Origin: Mesorhizobium loti
Lineage (GTDB): Bacteria; Pseudomonadota; Alphaproteobacteria; Rhizobiales; Rhizobiaceae
Direction of reading: 5' to 3'
DNA length: 64,000 nt
NCBI RefSeq assembly: GCF_003148495.1
Contig: NZ_QGGH01000011.1
Coordinates: 110,848-174,847 of the forward strand
The notes under the pieces are model-generated. The model worked only from the letters and a program-made list of their open reading frames with translations, did not search any database and was not told the origin of the DNA. How positions within the stretch are numbered: the stretch's first letter is position 1; each line of letters starts with the position of its first letter. The position numbers and the translations under genes are program-made. This document shows, piece after piece, positions 1 through 8,038 of the stretch.

Positions 1-180
1 AAGGGCATGGAAGTCCAGAGCGCCGGCATGTCGGACATCGAGGTTGCTGGCCGTGTCCGCATGCTGATGCGTGACGACTGGAACCACGAGGAAATCTGCA
101 CCCTCGCTCGGGACCGTATCATGGGCTTGTCCAAGCGCCTCGCGGAGTTGCGCGCAGCCATCGCCAAAGCCACGTCCTAG
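1..180 (+). CDS. Partial hypothetical prophage protein (C-terminal 59 residues)
   Basis: An open frame runs from the window edge to a TAG at 178-180, so only the C-terminus is seen. The visible part is charged and mostly helical in character, with an Arg/Lys/Ala-rich tail. It lies upstream of, and in the same direction as, the small prophage genes that follow. I recognise no family. The 5' part and start codon lie outside the window. Confidence 0.55.
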   Translation, partial: KGMEVQSAGMSDIEVAGRVRMLMRDDWNHEEICTLARDRIMGLSKRLAELRAAIAKATS

Positions 181-228
181 CACCCCTCTCACGCAACCAA
201 GAACACACCGCAGACCGGAGACAGGGCA

Positions 229-663
229 ATGACGACAGGAAACCTTGGATACGCTGATGGCGACACGTGCAACCGCGAAGGTTGCATGGGAACGATCGCG
301 TTCCACGCCTCGGAGAATTGCTCCTGCCATATCAACCCGCCGTGCTTTTCCTGCACGTCAGTCACCGCTTTCTGCCCGGTCTGCGAGTGGGAAGAAAAGG
401 ACGATCCGCTGGTCGTTCAGGAGATCGCGTCCATCCATTTCGGATCGGGCTTTGCCTACGTCGAGCGCAAGAAGCGCGTCCTTGATCCGACCAAGATTGA
501 TTACCTGATCGAGATGCACAGCAGCGCCTCACAGAAGGTGATCGGCGTCTATCCCGAAGGCACCAGCCGACAGGAAGTCGAAGCCCGCGTCAAGGGCACC
601 TTCGGCGGGCGCTTCAACTCATTCAAGGACGGGCGGTTCGAATACATCGCCTACACCGACTGA
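229..663 (+). CDS. Cysteine-rich hypothetical phage protein
   Basis: A 144-residue protein whose N-terminal third holds several cysteines (two CxxC-type pairs, at about 34-41 and 49-52), suggesting a metal-binding knuckle. The C-terminal half is a mixed charged region without a recognised motif. A purine-rich ribosome-binding stretch (GGAGACAGGG) precedes the ATG. The 14-bp leader CACACCGCAGACCG at 204-217 is repeated exactly at 666-679 upstream of the next gene. Function unknown; likely a prophage accessory gene. Confidence 0.6.
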   Translation: MTTGNLGYADGDTCNREGCMGTIAFHASENCSCHINPPCFSCTSVTAFCPVCEWEEKDDPLVVQEIASIHFGSGFAYVERKKRVLDPTKIDYLIEMHSSASQKVIGVYPEGTSRQEVEARVKGTFGGRFNSFKDGRFEYIAYTD

Positions 664-694
664 ACCACACCGCAGACCGAGAAGGAACGAGACG

Positions 695-1003
695 ATGACG
701 ACGGCAGATGACGACAAGTTCCCACTCACCGCTGAGGAAGCTGAGAGCCTTTTGGCTGAAGGCGAGTACGTTCACAATTTCATGCAAGCTGGTTTTGCGA
801 TCCTTGGTTGCGACTATGGCCGCGCCGAAGCAATCGCCGCCTTCAAGGCTGCAAAGTCCATCGAGATTGGGGGCGACGGCTGCAAGGGCATGAAGCATCC
901 GATCGTGGTGTTTGGCCCAGATGGCAGGCATTCGTTCTTCGCTGCTGACATGGCCAAGGTTGAGGCTCTTGAGGCCTCCCGAGCCGCTTCGGTGCCGGCA
1001 TGA
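695..1003 (+). CDS. Hypothetical phage protein
   Basis: A 102-residue acidic protein preceded by GAAGGAACGAG. It shares the 14-bp leader repeat (666-679) with the gene upstream. Its stop overlaps the start of the next gene by 4 bp (ATGA), so the two are probably translationally coupled. No domain is recognised. Confidence 0.6.
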   Translation: MTTADDDKFPLTAEEAESLLAEGEYVHNFMQAGFAILGCDYGRAEAIAAFKAAKSIEIGGDGCKGMKHPIVVFGPDGRHSFFAADMAKVEALEASRAASVPA

Positions 1004-1212
1004 ACGCCTTCCACCGTACCTCTCACTTAATGGCAGAGACACTGGCGGAAAAGCTGGAGTGTCCCTATTGCGGCGCGACGAAGGGTCTCCGCTACAAGCA
1101 CCGTGGCTACGGGCCGGTGCCGCCCGAAGTGACGTGCGAAGGGTGTTTCACGCCGCGCGATGACGGCCCGACGTTCGATGATCTGCCGGAAGTCGTGGCG
1201 GTGCCAGCATGA
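1000..1212 (+). CDS. Small zinc-ribbon-like phage protein
   Basis: A 70-residue protein with CPYC and CEGC knuckles about 25 residues apart, the pattern of a two-knuckle zinc ribbon. It overlaps both neighbours by 4 bp, placing it in the middle of a coupled small-gene operon. A nucleic-acid-binding or structural role is only a guess. Confidence 0.6.
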   Translation: MNAFHRTSHLMAETLAEKLECPYCGATKGLRYKHRGYGPVPPEVTCEGCFTPRDDGPTFDDLPEVVAVPA

Positions 1213-1469
1213 ACGCCGCCCGCTTCAACAACGCCCTCAGAATCCTCCTCTCCCTTGACACCTCCGACCTCATCAATGGAGGAGTAGTCGACCAGAACTG
1301 GGGAACGGCGGAAGCTTCATCGCGCGATCAGGTGCGCGCTTTCCTTTCAGATCCAGTCCGTGAAGCGCTCCGCATGCCGGATGCGAACTTTGATCGGCTG
1401 TTTGCGCTGGTCGAGAGCCGGCAGCCGGAGAGCAAGTCAACCCAAATCAGGAGCGTTTCCCATGTCTGA
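1209..1469 (+). CDS. Hypothetical phage protein
   Basis: An 86-residue protein starting in a 4-bp overlap with the previous gene. Its 3' end overlaps the start of the next CDS by 8 bp. No motif is recognised. Its position in the coupled operon is the main support. Confidence 0.5.
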   Translation: MNAARFNNALRILLSLDTSDLINGGVVDQNWGTAEASSRDQVRAFLSDPVREALRMPDANFDRLFALVESRQPESKSTQIRSVSHV

Positions 1470-1953
1470 TCAACAGACGCCGCCTCGCCCAACTCGCCTC
1501 ACTCCCGAAATGGCGTTGCGTGCCGGGCGCGTCGTTGCCGAGCAACTGTCGAAGGACGGGCACATCGAGCCGCGCCAGTTCAACGACGCTGCGGCAGATA
1601 TCGCCAGGCATGGCCGGCCCCACATGGACGGCTACAAACTGGCGAAGGCCCTCGACGATGACGAGGGCTGGGATTGTGACATGCAGATGGTCGAAGCGCT
1701 CGACGACTTTTCACACGCCGCCGACAAGGAAATCAAGGCAGCACAGAAGGCCTGGGCAGAGGCTAACGACATCAAGCCGCCGTTCCCAGTCGGCACCAGC
1801 GTCATCGCGAGGTGGGGCGGCGACGATTACCCGGGCACGATCGACCAGGTGTTCGGCTACGGCGTGGCGCAATATGCGGTGAAGGCCGACGGCGAGACTG
1901 GCACGACGCGCATGATCGTCGATTATGAAAACGTGCGGGAGGCAGTTCTATGA
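1462..1953 (+). CDS. Hypothetical phage protein, acidic
   Basis: A 163-residue protein. I chose the ATG at 1462 because AGGAGCG lies 7-13 bp upstream, although the frame stays open further upstream. The last 60 residues (PVGTSVIARWGGDDYPGTI and following) look like a small beta-barrel of the SH3/Tudor type, which is inference. Its stop overlaps the Rha-type gene by 4 bp. Confidence 0.6.
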   Translation: MSDQQTPPRPTRLTPEMALRAGRVVAEQLSKDGHIEPRQFNDAAADIARHGRPHMDGYKLAKALDDDEGWDCDMQMVEALDDFSHAADKEIKAAQKAWAEANDIKPPFPVGTSVIARWGGDDYPGTIDQVFGYGVAQYAVKADGETGTTRMIVDYENVREAVL

Positions 1954-2750
1954 TCGAGTCGACCGACATTGCCCAGGCGCAGCAGCCGCGCTACATGGAC
2001 CCGACTCCGGTCGTGTTCGAGCGCAACGGCGAGGTCTACGCCAACAGCCGTGACGTGGCAGCATATTTCGAGAAAGAGCACCGCCACGTGCTCGACGCCA
2101 TCGACAACTTGATCAAGGCCGAACCGAACTTGGGTCTGCTGAAGTTTCGGCAGACCCCATATGTTGAGGCGCAGAACGGTCAAACCTACCGCTCCTATGA
2201 AATACACCGCGACGGGTTCACCCTGCTCGCGATGGGATTCACCGGGCCGAAGGCGCTGCGCTTCAAGATCCGATACATCGACCGCTTCAACGAAATGGAG
2301 GCTTCGCTTCGCAAGAGCGCGCCACCGATTGTCGACCTGAATGATCCATCCTCCCTCCGCACCCTGCTCTTGAGCTATTCTGACCAGAATATCGAACTCA
2401 AAAAGGAGGTCGACCAGCTGCGCCCCTCGCATGAAGCGCTGGAGCGCATTTCCGAAGCCGATGGCTCGTTTTGCATCACCGATGCGGCGAAAGCGCTCCA
2501 GATGCGTCCGAAAGACCTGTTCGCGTGGTTGCGCCAGAACGGCTGGATTTACCGGCGCTCCGGCTCGGCGCACGATCTCGGCTACCAGTCCAAGACCTCA
2601 TCCGGATTGCTCGAGCACAAGATCACCACGGTCTTGCGCGGCGACGGCTCGGAAAAAGTCACGGAACAGGTGCGGATCACAGCAAAGGGCATGACAAGGC
2701 TGGCGGTTTTGATCAAGCCGGCGGTGCGACTCATCGGAGAAAAGCAGTGA
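1950..2750 (+). CDS. Rha-family phage regulator with KilAC/ANT-like C-terminus (antirepressor)
   Basis: A 266-residue, two-domain protein. Residues about 20-120 match the phage regulatory Rha pattern (NSRDVAAYFEKEHRHVLDAI, then the DGFTLLAMGFTG and FNEME blocks). Residues about 150-260 match the antirepressor KilAC/ANT pattern, including FCITDAAKAL, RPKDLFAWLRQNGWIYRR and ITAKGM. Proteins of this architecture bind DNA or repressors and can switch temperate phages to lytic growth. That matters here because the CI-like repressor at 13084 lacks visible self-cleavage residues. The gene is coupled to the next by a 4-bp overlap. Confidence 0.85.
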   Translation: MIESTDIAQAQQPRYMDPTPVVFERNGEVYANSRDVAAYFEKEHRHVLDAIDNLIKAEPNLGLLKFRQTPYVEAQNGQTYRSYEIHRDGFTLLAMGFTGPKALRFKIRYIDRFNEMEASLRKSAPPIVDLNDPSSLRTLLLSYSDQNIELKKEVDQLRPSHEALERISEADGSFCITDAAKALQMRPKDLFAWLRQNGWIYRRSGSAHDLGYQSKTSSGLLEHKITTVLRGDGSEKVTEQVRITAKGMTRLAVLIKPAVRLIGEKQ

Positions 2751-3046
2751 GCGGGCCAGTTCGCGTCCAGCTTTCGCGTGCCAAGGGCTGGCGCATGCCA
2801 GAGAACACCGTGAGCGTGGCGCGACCGCACAAATGGGGAAACCCGTACAAGGTCGGATCAATCGACCCTCGCTCGGGCGGCGTGATGGACGCCGATACGG
2901 CAGTCGAGAGGTATCTGGCCAACATTCTTCGCAACGGCCGGGAATCTGAAATCATCGGCGAACTGCGCGGCAAGAACCTCGCCTGCTTTTGCCGACTTTG
3001 CGATCCCTGCCACGCTGATGTGCTGCTCGAACTCGCAAACGTCTAG
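2747..3046 (+). CDS. DUF4326 domain protein
   Basis: A 99-residue protein matching DUF4326, with the hallmark HKWGNPYKVG near residue 30 and ACFCRLCDPCHADVLLEL at the C-terminus. The start is a GTG overlapping the previous stop (GTGA). An in-frame extension further upstream would run antiparallel to nothing but inside the Rha gene and is not needed. The family is common in phages and is of unknown function. It is the last gene of the rightward block; the next genes converge from the other strand. Confidence 0.8.
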   Translation: MSGPVRVQLSRAKGWRMPENTVSVARPHKWGNPYKVGSIDPRSGGVMDADTAVERYLANILRNGRESEIIGELRGKNLACFCRLCDPCHADVLLELANV

Positions 3047-3064
3047 CAGCCCCGGCAGCGCGCG

Positions 3065-3334
3065 TCAGTCGCCGCTCTTCCCGTCACATGTCCGAGGCTT
3101 GCCGCGCTCATCCTGCCCAGGCTCTGGCGGCGTGGCGTTCGATTTCGAGGCTTCCCGCGCCAAGAGCCTGGTGCATCGCACGCAGTGCTTGAAATCACCA
3201 GGCTCAAGCAGCCAGCCAGCCGCTGCATCCTGCGCGCCACAAAGCGAGCGAGCCAGGCCGGCGCCGACGCGGCGGAAATAGTGTGCGCTGGCGCGCGGTG
3301 CCTTCGATGCCCAGCCCTCGCGAAATGCTGCCAT
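3065..3334 (-). CDS. Small hypothetical phage protein with CxxC knuckle
   Basis: An 89-residue protein at the distal end of the leftward operon. It contains AHYFRRV, SLCG and HCVRCTRLL, a spacing seen in small phage zinc-binding proteins. The start lies 3 bp after the stop of the preceding gene. The C-terminal 25 residues are low-complexity and charged. Function unknown. Confidence 0.5.
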   Translation of the reverse strand: MAAFREGWASKAPRASAHYFRRVGAGLARSLCGAQDAAAGWLLEPGDFKHCVRCTRLLAREASKSNATPPEPGQDERGKPRTCDGKSGD

Positions 3335-3336
3335 CG

Positions 3337-3612
3337 CTATCTGCTCTCGACCTGGATCACTCGACCCTTTCGAAAAATGCGGTTCGCTTCGACTCGGGCG
3401 CTGGTGATCACTACGCCCTCGCGGCGCATCCTGCCGTTGAAATAGCGCAGCAAGCTAGCGGTGACAGCCCTCCATGCTTCAACTTCGGTTGGGTAGACCA
3501 TAGGTTTGCCGCCGGGAGCGAGAACCGGCTCGGCCTGACCGTCCTCTGCGAAGCGCAGCATGGCAAGAAATCCGGTCGGCGTTTCGCGCGTAAACCCTGC
3601 AAAGCAGTTCAT
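3337..3612 (-). CDS. Hypothetical phage protein
   Basis: A 91-residue basic protein that starts in a 4-bp ATGA overlap with the upstream gene. No motif is recognised. Its place in a tightly packed leftward operon supports translation. Confidence 0.55.
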   Translation of the reverse strand: MNCFAGFTRETPTGFLAMLRFAEDGQAEPVLAPGGKPMVYPTEVEAWRAVTASLLRYFNGRMRREGVVITSARVEANRIFRKGRVIQVESR

Positions 3613-3848
3613 ACATTCCGCCTTCCGAAATTGGCATCGAACTCTTTGAGCCAGGCCGCGCCCTTTGCTGACGCCTGATACCGCCGCGCATTCTTCGGAT
3701 CACGATCGAGGAAGCCATTGTCGTGAAGCTTCAGGCAGGAGCGGATCGAACACGGCCGGATGGCGAGGAACCATGTCCCGCCGATCGATGCGCGCAGGAT
3801 CGCCTTTTGCGATGGGCCGGGCGCATAGACCTTGCCGACATAGGTCAT
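3609..3848 (-). CDS. Small winged-helix-like hypothetical phage protein
   Basis: A 79-residue protein with the order IRPCSIRSCLKLHDNGFLDRD, YQASAKGAAWLKEF. This resembles a small winged-helix fold ending in a typical 'T.kG..wl' wing, so DNA binding is possible (inference). It is coupled by 4-bp overlaps to the MT-A70 gene upstream and to the next gene downstream. Confidence 0.55.
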   Translation of the reverse strand: MTYVGKVYAPGPSQKAILRASIGGTWFLAIRPCSIRSCLKLHDNGFLDRDPKNARRYQASAKGAAWLKEFDANFGRRNV

Positions 3849-5017
3849 GGCTGATCGCCTTCGATGATCTCGCCCGTCTCAGGGTCATGCGGCGGCAGTT
3901 CCGCCTCCAAGCCCCATGCCGACCAATTTGGCCGCGCCGGACCGCGCCGGTTCAACTCGATCTTCGGCGTGTTCGGCCAAAGCTTGTCGATCCAGTCGAG
4001 GAACAGTTCCGGCTTGGCCGAGTGTTCGCCGCTCGGCGCCATGATCGCTTCGCCTTCGAACCAGGAAGGAAGTTTCGGATCGTACATATCGGGCGCGACC
4101 GGATTTCCGCGCGTGGCGACGAGCAGAATCTCATGCTTGCCGCGGTTCCAGTAGCCGGTGATGATGCGCTCTTTCAGCCAGGCGAACGAGGTGACGTAGC
4201 GGGCGTCGGTCTTGACCGGACGGAGATTACCTACCTCCGCATCACGCTCCAGCACCGCAAAGCCCCATGCGTCGAGGACGCAAATCGCCTCGATCAGCAT
4301 CGGCGCCGTGGCCCACAGGAACAGTATGCAATCGTCGGCCGCGATCGACGCGACGTCGCGCGCCATGATCGCGTCGAGGCTGGATGTCGGGTAATGGTTG
4401 TCGGCGGCGCGATCCATGCCGGTTTCTCGGCTGTATGGCTCGAAGCGCCATTCCGGGTCGGCCAGGATCAGCCCGAACTTTTGGGTCGGCAGCGCGCGCT
4501 GCGATGCGGCGAGCTCCGCCTCGCGCTGGTCGCGCGACATGCGTTTCTCGCCGGCCTTGAGCAGATTGACCGTGACGCGCTCGTTCTCGATTTCGATCCG
4601 ATTGCGCCAGTCGCCGACCATGGCTTCGAACTCGCCTTCGGGAACCGCCGCCATCTTCTGGGCTCGCGCCGACATCTTGCGATCGACGCCGACGTCGGAA
4701 AGCGTGGGCTGCTCCGGAACCTGTCCCCTCGAGGCACTTGTTTTCGGGCGGCCTCCCGGGTTGAGGCCGATCGTGGTCTTCTGCGCCACGATCAATTCGC
4801 CCAGCCGGCGCTCGGCGCGAATCCTGATCTCGGCCGCGTCGACCTCCATCTGATGATTTTTCGCTTGCCTGGCATAGGCGCGCATCGCCTCGGCCTTGTC
4901 GTGGAAGTCCTTCACCTCATCGATAGACTTTGCGCTGGCGAGCGCCATGCAGGCTGCGTCATAGCGAACGAGCGATGAAACGGGCGAGGCGTCGCCGATT
5001 GTTTGCGTGCGGATCAT
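3845..5017 (-). CDS. MT-A70 family adenine methyltransferase
   Basis: A 390-residue protein. The N-terminal 180 residues hold a ParB/KorB-like helical segment (AKNHQMEVDAAEIRIRAERRLGELI). The C-terminal domain carries MT-A70 features: LILADPEWRFEP as the catalytic (D)PPW-type motif, then HYPTSSLDAI, CILFLWATAP and KHEILLVATRGNP. MT-A70 enzymes transfer methyl to N6 of adenine. The motif reads DPEW rather than DPPW. The start at 5017 is chosen because GGGAGG lies just upstream and gives an ATGA overlap with the gene before. Probable role: methylation of phage DNA against host restriction. Confidence 0.85.
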   Translation of the reverse strand: MIRTQTIGDASPVSSLVRYDAACMALASAKSIDEVKDFHDKAEAMRAYARQAKNHQMEVDAAEIRIRAERRLGELIVAQKTTIGLNPGGRPKTSASRGQVPEQPTLSDVGVDRKMSARAQKMAAVPEGEFEAMVGDWRNRIEIENERVTVNLLKAGEKRMSRDQREAELAASQRALPTQKFGLILADPEWRFEPYSRETGMDRAADNHYPTSSLDAIMARDVASIAADDCILFLWATAPMLIEAICVLDAWGFAVLERDAEVGNLRPVKTDARYVTSFAWLKERIITGYWNRGKHEILLVATRGNPVAPDMYDPKLPSWFEGEAIMAPSGEHSAKPELFLDWIDKLWPNTPKIELNRRGPARPNWSAWGLEAELPPHDPETGEIIEGDQP

Positions 5018-6321
5018 GCTGCCCTCCCAAAGATCATAAGCCCGGTTGGAATATTGGTGCCTGCTTCTGCAAAGCTCCCGACCGGCAAATCCCGCCACCT
5101 GCCTTTGAGTTCGCCGTGATCGTAGTGAGCCGTCGCCGGGAGAACGGAAATAAGCTTGCCGCCAGGCTTCAGAAAATCCGTAGCGTGACGAACGTGCTTG
5201 ACGTAGTGGCGCCCATAGAATGGCGGGTTCATCACCACGAAATCGAACTCTGGCTTTGCCGGGCATTCCAGGAAGTTGGCTGTCAGGACGTTGTGACCCT
5301 TGGCCCTCGCTTCTGCGGCGCGGCCGGCGTGGACTTCGATTCCGAGCGACAGGCAACCCCGATCGCGCAGCTCATCCAATATCCGACCATCACCGCATGA
5401 TGGCTCCAGAACACGATAAGGAGGAGCTTCCCGGCGCGAATATTCGGTAGGCCGATAAATGCCCACCTCGGATAGCGCTTCGTCTATTACCGCCTTCGGC
5501 GTCCAGTAGAATTGCAGGTCTTTGGAAACAGAAGTGCCGGTGCGCTTTGGCGCATTCTCTTCCTCGGCATCCGGCAAAACCTCGCCATAGAACTCTGCAA
5601 GCGCGCGGTTGATGTCTACCAGCGTGTCGGGAGGGAAAATGACATGCCCGTTGCCGTTCCTGAACTTCCGCACATGCAGGCCACGAACGGTTGCATCGCC
5701 GTCAGTCTCCCGAGTGTAGGAGTGCAGGCCGTCAACCTCGGCGAAGTCGACATGCTCTGCCATCGGCTCGCCGCGATAGGCCGCGAGGGCGTTCACGATG
5801 TCGCGAAGCTTGTTTCTGCCATAACTGCCGTAGCCGGACACATTCGACAGGATAATCCGCTTCGGCAAACCCTTGACGCCGATCTTCACCTTGGAGTGAG
5901 ACTTGTAGGCCGGGTCGAGATCGGAGAAGACTTCGGCCAGACCGCGCAAGATATGATGGCGAGGCCGCTCCAGATAATCGCCGAACGTCGCCTTGGCGTT
6001 GTCGAAGGTTAGATCCGGCGGGTTCTCAACCGTCTGGTCGAACAGCTTGCGGTCGCGGGCGCTGGCAATGCGGTCAATTTGGAGGCGATCGTAAATCGCC
6101 TTCCACCCCGATTTACAGAGGTTCCGCTTCAGGCTTTCAGCGCTGACATGCGGGCGATGCTGCGAGACAGGGCCAACGAACTTGCCCTGAATGCATGCTG
6201 CCATTTCCAGTCGCGTGTAAGCCGCCTCGAAGGCCTTCACCTCAGCCTCCATGGCGTCACGTTTCTGATCGTATTCCTCGATCAGGTCGGTGACGGTGCT
6301 TTGGCGCGCAAGCGCGTTCAT
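5014..6321 (-). CDS. DUF4942 protein with class I SAM methyltransferase domain
   Basis: A 435-residue protein. The N-terminal 250 residues match DUF4942. The C-terminal part is a Rossmann methyltransferase, with VLEPSCGDGRILDEL as the SAM-binding motif I and FVVMNPPF as motif IV, diagnostic of amino-methylating DNA methyltransferases. The chosen ATG (6321) overlaps the stop of the HNH gene by one base (TGATG). It is coupled to the MT-A70 gene, so the prophage carries two DNA methyltransferases in tandem. Confidence 0.8.
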   Translation of the reverse strand: MNALARQSTVTDLIEEYDQKRDAMEAEVKAFEAAYTRLEMAACIQGKFVGPVSQHRPHVSAESLKRNLCKSGWKAIYDRLQIDRIASARDRKLFDQTVENPPDLTFDNAKATFGDYLERPRHHILRGLAEVFSDLDPAYKSHSKVKIGVKGLPKRIILSNVSGYGSYGRNKLRDIVNALAAYRGEPMAEHVDFAEVDGLHSYTRETDGDATVRGLHVRKFRNGNGHVIFPPDTLVDINRALAEFYGEVLPDAEEENAPKRTGTSVSKDLQFYWTPKAVIDEALSEVGIYRPTEYSRREAPPYRVLEPSCGDGRILDELRDRGCLSLGIEVHAGRAAEARAKGHNVLTANFLECPAKPEFDFVVMNPPFYGRHYVKHVRHATDFLKPGGKLISVLPATAHYDHGELKGRWRDLPVGSFAEAGTNIPTGLMIFGRAA

Positions 6322-6380
6322 CACACGCCTCGCCCGGGAACGAACAAACAAATGGTCCGGCTGTCATCCAGCCCGCCAAC
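6321..6380 (-). repeat. Diverged duplicate of a gene 3' end (copy in HNH gene)
   Basis: These 60 bases, including the stop codon, encode VGGLDDSRTICLFVPGRGV. They align without gaps to 6846-6905, which encode VGGLDDSRTICLFAPSRGF. By hand count 43 of 60 bases match. The two copies bound the HNH gene exactly. Confidence 0.8.
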
Positions 6381-6842
6381 GGGATTGGCGAATGCTCCGT
6401 GGGCAGCGCGGGCTGCTTCGGCATACGCCTTGGCGGCATCCTCTTTTTCGACATAGCGGCCGAGACTGTGCGTCTTTCCGAATACAGTGATATCAGCCTT
6501 CCATTTGCCTCTGGAGGCATCCCAAACAACGCCCTTTATGCCGCTCTTATTGCGACGACTCAGCCCTGAGTTGGCGCCGTTGAGGCTCTTGTTGGCCCTA
6601 CGCAGATTTGAGCGTCGATTGTTGAGGCCATCGTTGTCCCTATGGTCGACAAGAATCCCAGGCTTAGCGACGAAGATTAGGCGATGAAGGTAGACCGACC
6701 GTCCGTTTCGGGTTGAGACCGCATACCACTTCGATCCACATTGCGACGCTCGCCATTTGGAGCCTACGATCAGCGGAAGATCTACGGCATCAATGATGGC
6801 GAACATGCCTTTGGTGAGCGGAATTTCGAGGATATCGTCCAT
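6321..6842 (-). CDS. HNH homing endonuclease with AP2 domain
   Basis: A 173-residue protein. Its central part holds an HNH core (YLHRLIF, VDHRDNDGLNNRRSNLR), followed by an AP2-type DNA-binding domain (SGIKGVVWDASRGKWKADI, SLGRYVEKEDAAKAYAEAA). This is the standard architecture of mobile phage HNH-AP2 genes. The last 19 residues (from VGGLDDSR) nearly repeat the C-terminus of the gene immediately upstream. This suggests the gene arrived with a diverged copy of that gene's 3' end. Confidence 0.85.
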   Translation of the reverse strand: MDDILEIPLTKGMFAIIDAVDLPLIVGSKWRASQCGSKWYAVSTRNGRSVYLHRLIFVAKPGILVDHRDNDGLNNRRSNLRRANKSLNGANSGLSRRNKSGIKGVVWDASRGKWKADITVFGKTHSLGRYVEKEDAAKAYAEAARAAHGAFANPVGGLDDSRTICLFVPGRGV

Positions 6843-6845
6843 CGG

Positions 6846-6905
6846 TCAAAAGCCTCTTGAGGGAGCAAAAAGACAGATCGTCCTGCTGTCGTCCAACCCA
6901 CCCAC
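6846..6905 (-). repeat. Diverged duplicate of a gene 3' end (resident copy)
   Basis: Partner of the repeat at 6321-6380. Only three bases separate its stop codon from the ATG of the HNH gene. The direct repeats therefore flank the inserted endonuclease gene. Confidence 0.8.
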
Positions 6906-7193
6906 CGTGCAAAGATGAAACCGGCCGTCAGGGCTCATCTTCACCTTGGGATCGGTCATCGGGATCAGTTCATGCGTGTTGCGGATTTCGTAGCCGCGAG
7001 CGCCTTCGATGATGTCGGCGTCGGGAACTTCGCGGCAGTCGATTCCGCTGCAGCAATTTTGTGGATAGCTCCAACCCGTCGGCGCGTCGTGGCTATGCGC
7101 CTTCCCGCCGAACAGCGTGTTGAGGAAAAGTACCGATGCGGCTATAGCCAGCACCCACTGCAGGAAGAGGAAGCGCTTGCGCTCGGCGGTCAT
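6846..7193 (-). CDS. Small exported or membrane-anchored hypothetical protein
   Basis: A 115-residue protein with an N-terminal hydrophobic segment (about residues 8-27, FLFLQWVLAIAASVLFLNTLF) that is a signal anchor or signal peptide. A conserved core follows (HDAPTGWSYPQNCCSGIDCREV) with paired cysteines. Similar small periplasmic proteins occur widely in rhizobia and their phages, with function unknown. Its last 19 codons are the original copy of the duplicated tail in the adjacent HNH gene. Confidence 0.7.
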   Translation of the reverse strand: MTAERKRFLFLQWVLAIAASVLFLNTLFGGKAHSHDAPTGWSYPQNCCSGIDCREVPDADIIEGARGYEIRNTHELIPMTDPKVKMSPDGRFHLCTVGGLDDSRTICLFAPSRGF

Positions 7194-8038
7194 GGGGCAC
7201 GGTCCACGATGCCGACGAACGTCATCTTGTGTTCACGACAATAACGGCGGAACGCGGCACCGTGCAGTTCGCCGGGAAGCATGTCGATGGAGTGGCCGGT
7301 CGTGCCTCCCTTCCATGATCCCTTGCGCTCGCCGGTCTCGCCGGAAAACTGGAGGTCGAGCGAGCGGCGGATTTTCGGCTTGCGGAACAGGGAGAGCCAC
7401 TTGAACCAGCCGGTTCCGAACTTCCACTCCCATTCCTCAATCATGGTGGTGACAGTCAGGCGCTCGTCGTCGAAGTCATCGAAGGCAAACGAGACCGTCG
7501 GCGTTGCCTTTTCGATGGCGCGCTCGCGCTCCCATCGGCCGGAATCGAGCGTGTAGCTTTTTCCGGTATCGGGCATGGTCGCGACATGCTCGCCGTTGAT
7601 GCCGTAGAAGCTCTTGCGGACATGCCGCCATTGCGTCCACGGGAGGAACTTCCCCCAGCGCTGTTCGGTGCTGCTGTCGTTGGTCTGGCGGCCGAGCATG
7701 ACGCTCAGATGGCCTTCGGAGTAGGTGAATCCGTATTCCCGTTCGTGCGTGTCCCAATACCAGTCGCGGCCGAGCCGTTCGATGGTTTCGGCATCCCAAA
7801 ATTTGGCAGTGACCTTCCGGCGCCAGGGCTTCAGCACTTGAGGCAGAGCCAAGATGAGCGTGTGGCCGAATCCGCTCAGGCGAAGGTCGCAGCCGGGGTA
7901 TTCGTCATCACCGGAGCCGAGCACGATGGCCAACGGCCGGTAATGGCCGCGCTTTTCATGCGCGTAGGTGAACGGGCCGAAGTAGTGGTCGTGATCGCTC
8001 CAGCGGCGGTGATAGTGTCTGCTGAACATGCCCATCAC
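7190..8038 (-). CDS. Hypothetical phage protein
   Basis: A 282-residue protein rich in aromatic residues (repeated W, Y, H), without signal peptide or recognised motif. Its ATG overlaps the upstream stop, and its stop overlaps the next gene, by 4 bp each. The length and even composition suggest a folded enzyme or structural protein, but I cannot assign a family. Confidence 0.6.
   Translation of the reverse strand: MMGMFSRHYHRRWSDHDHYFGPFTYAHEKRGHYRPLAIVLGSGDDEYPGCDLRLSGFGHTLILALPQVLKPWRRKVTAKFWDAETIERLGRDWYWDTHEREYGFTYSEGHLSVMLGRQTNDSSTEQRWGKFLPWTQWRHVRKSFYGINGEHVATMPDTGKSYTLDSGRWERERAIEKATPTVSFAFDDFDDERLTVTTMIEEWEWKFGTGWFKWLSLFRKPKIRRSLDLQFSGETGERKGSWKGGTTGHSIDMLPGELHGAAFRRYCREHKMTFVGIVDRAP

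Noticed and set aside
3665..4978. Long plus-strand frame (437 codons)
   Set aside because: It is the antisense shadow of the MT-A70 gene: Arg/Asp/Gln-rich with no domain, while the minus strand has clear catalytic motifs.
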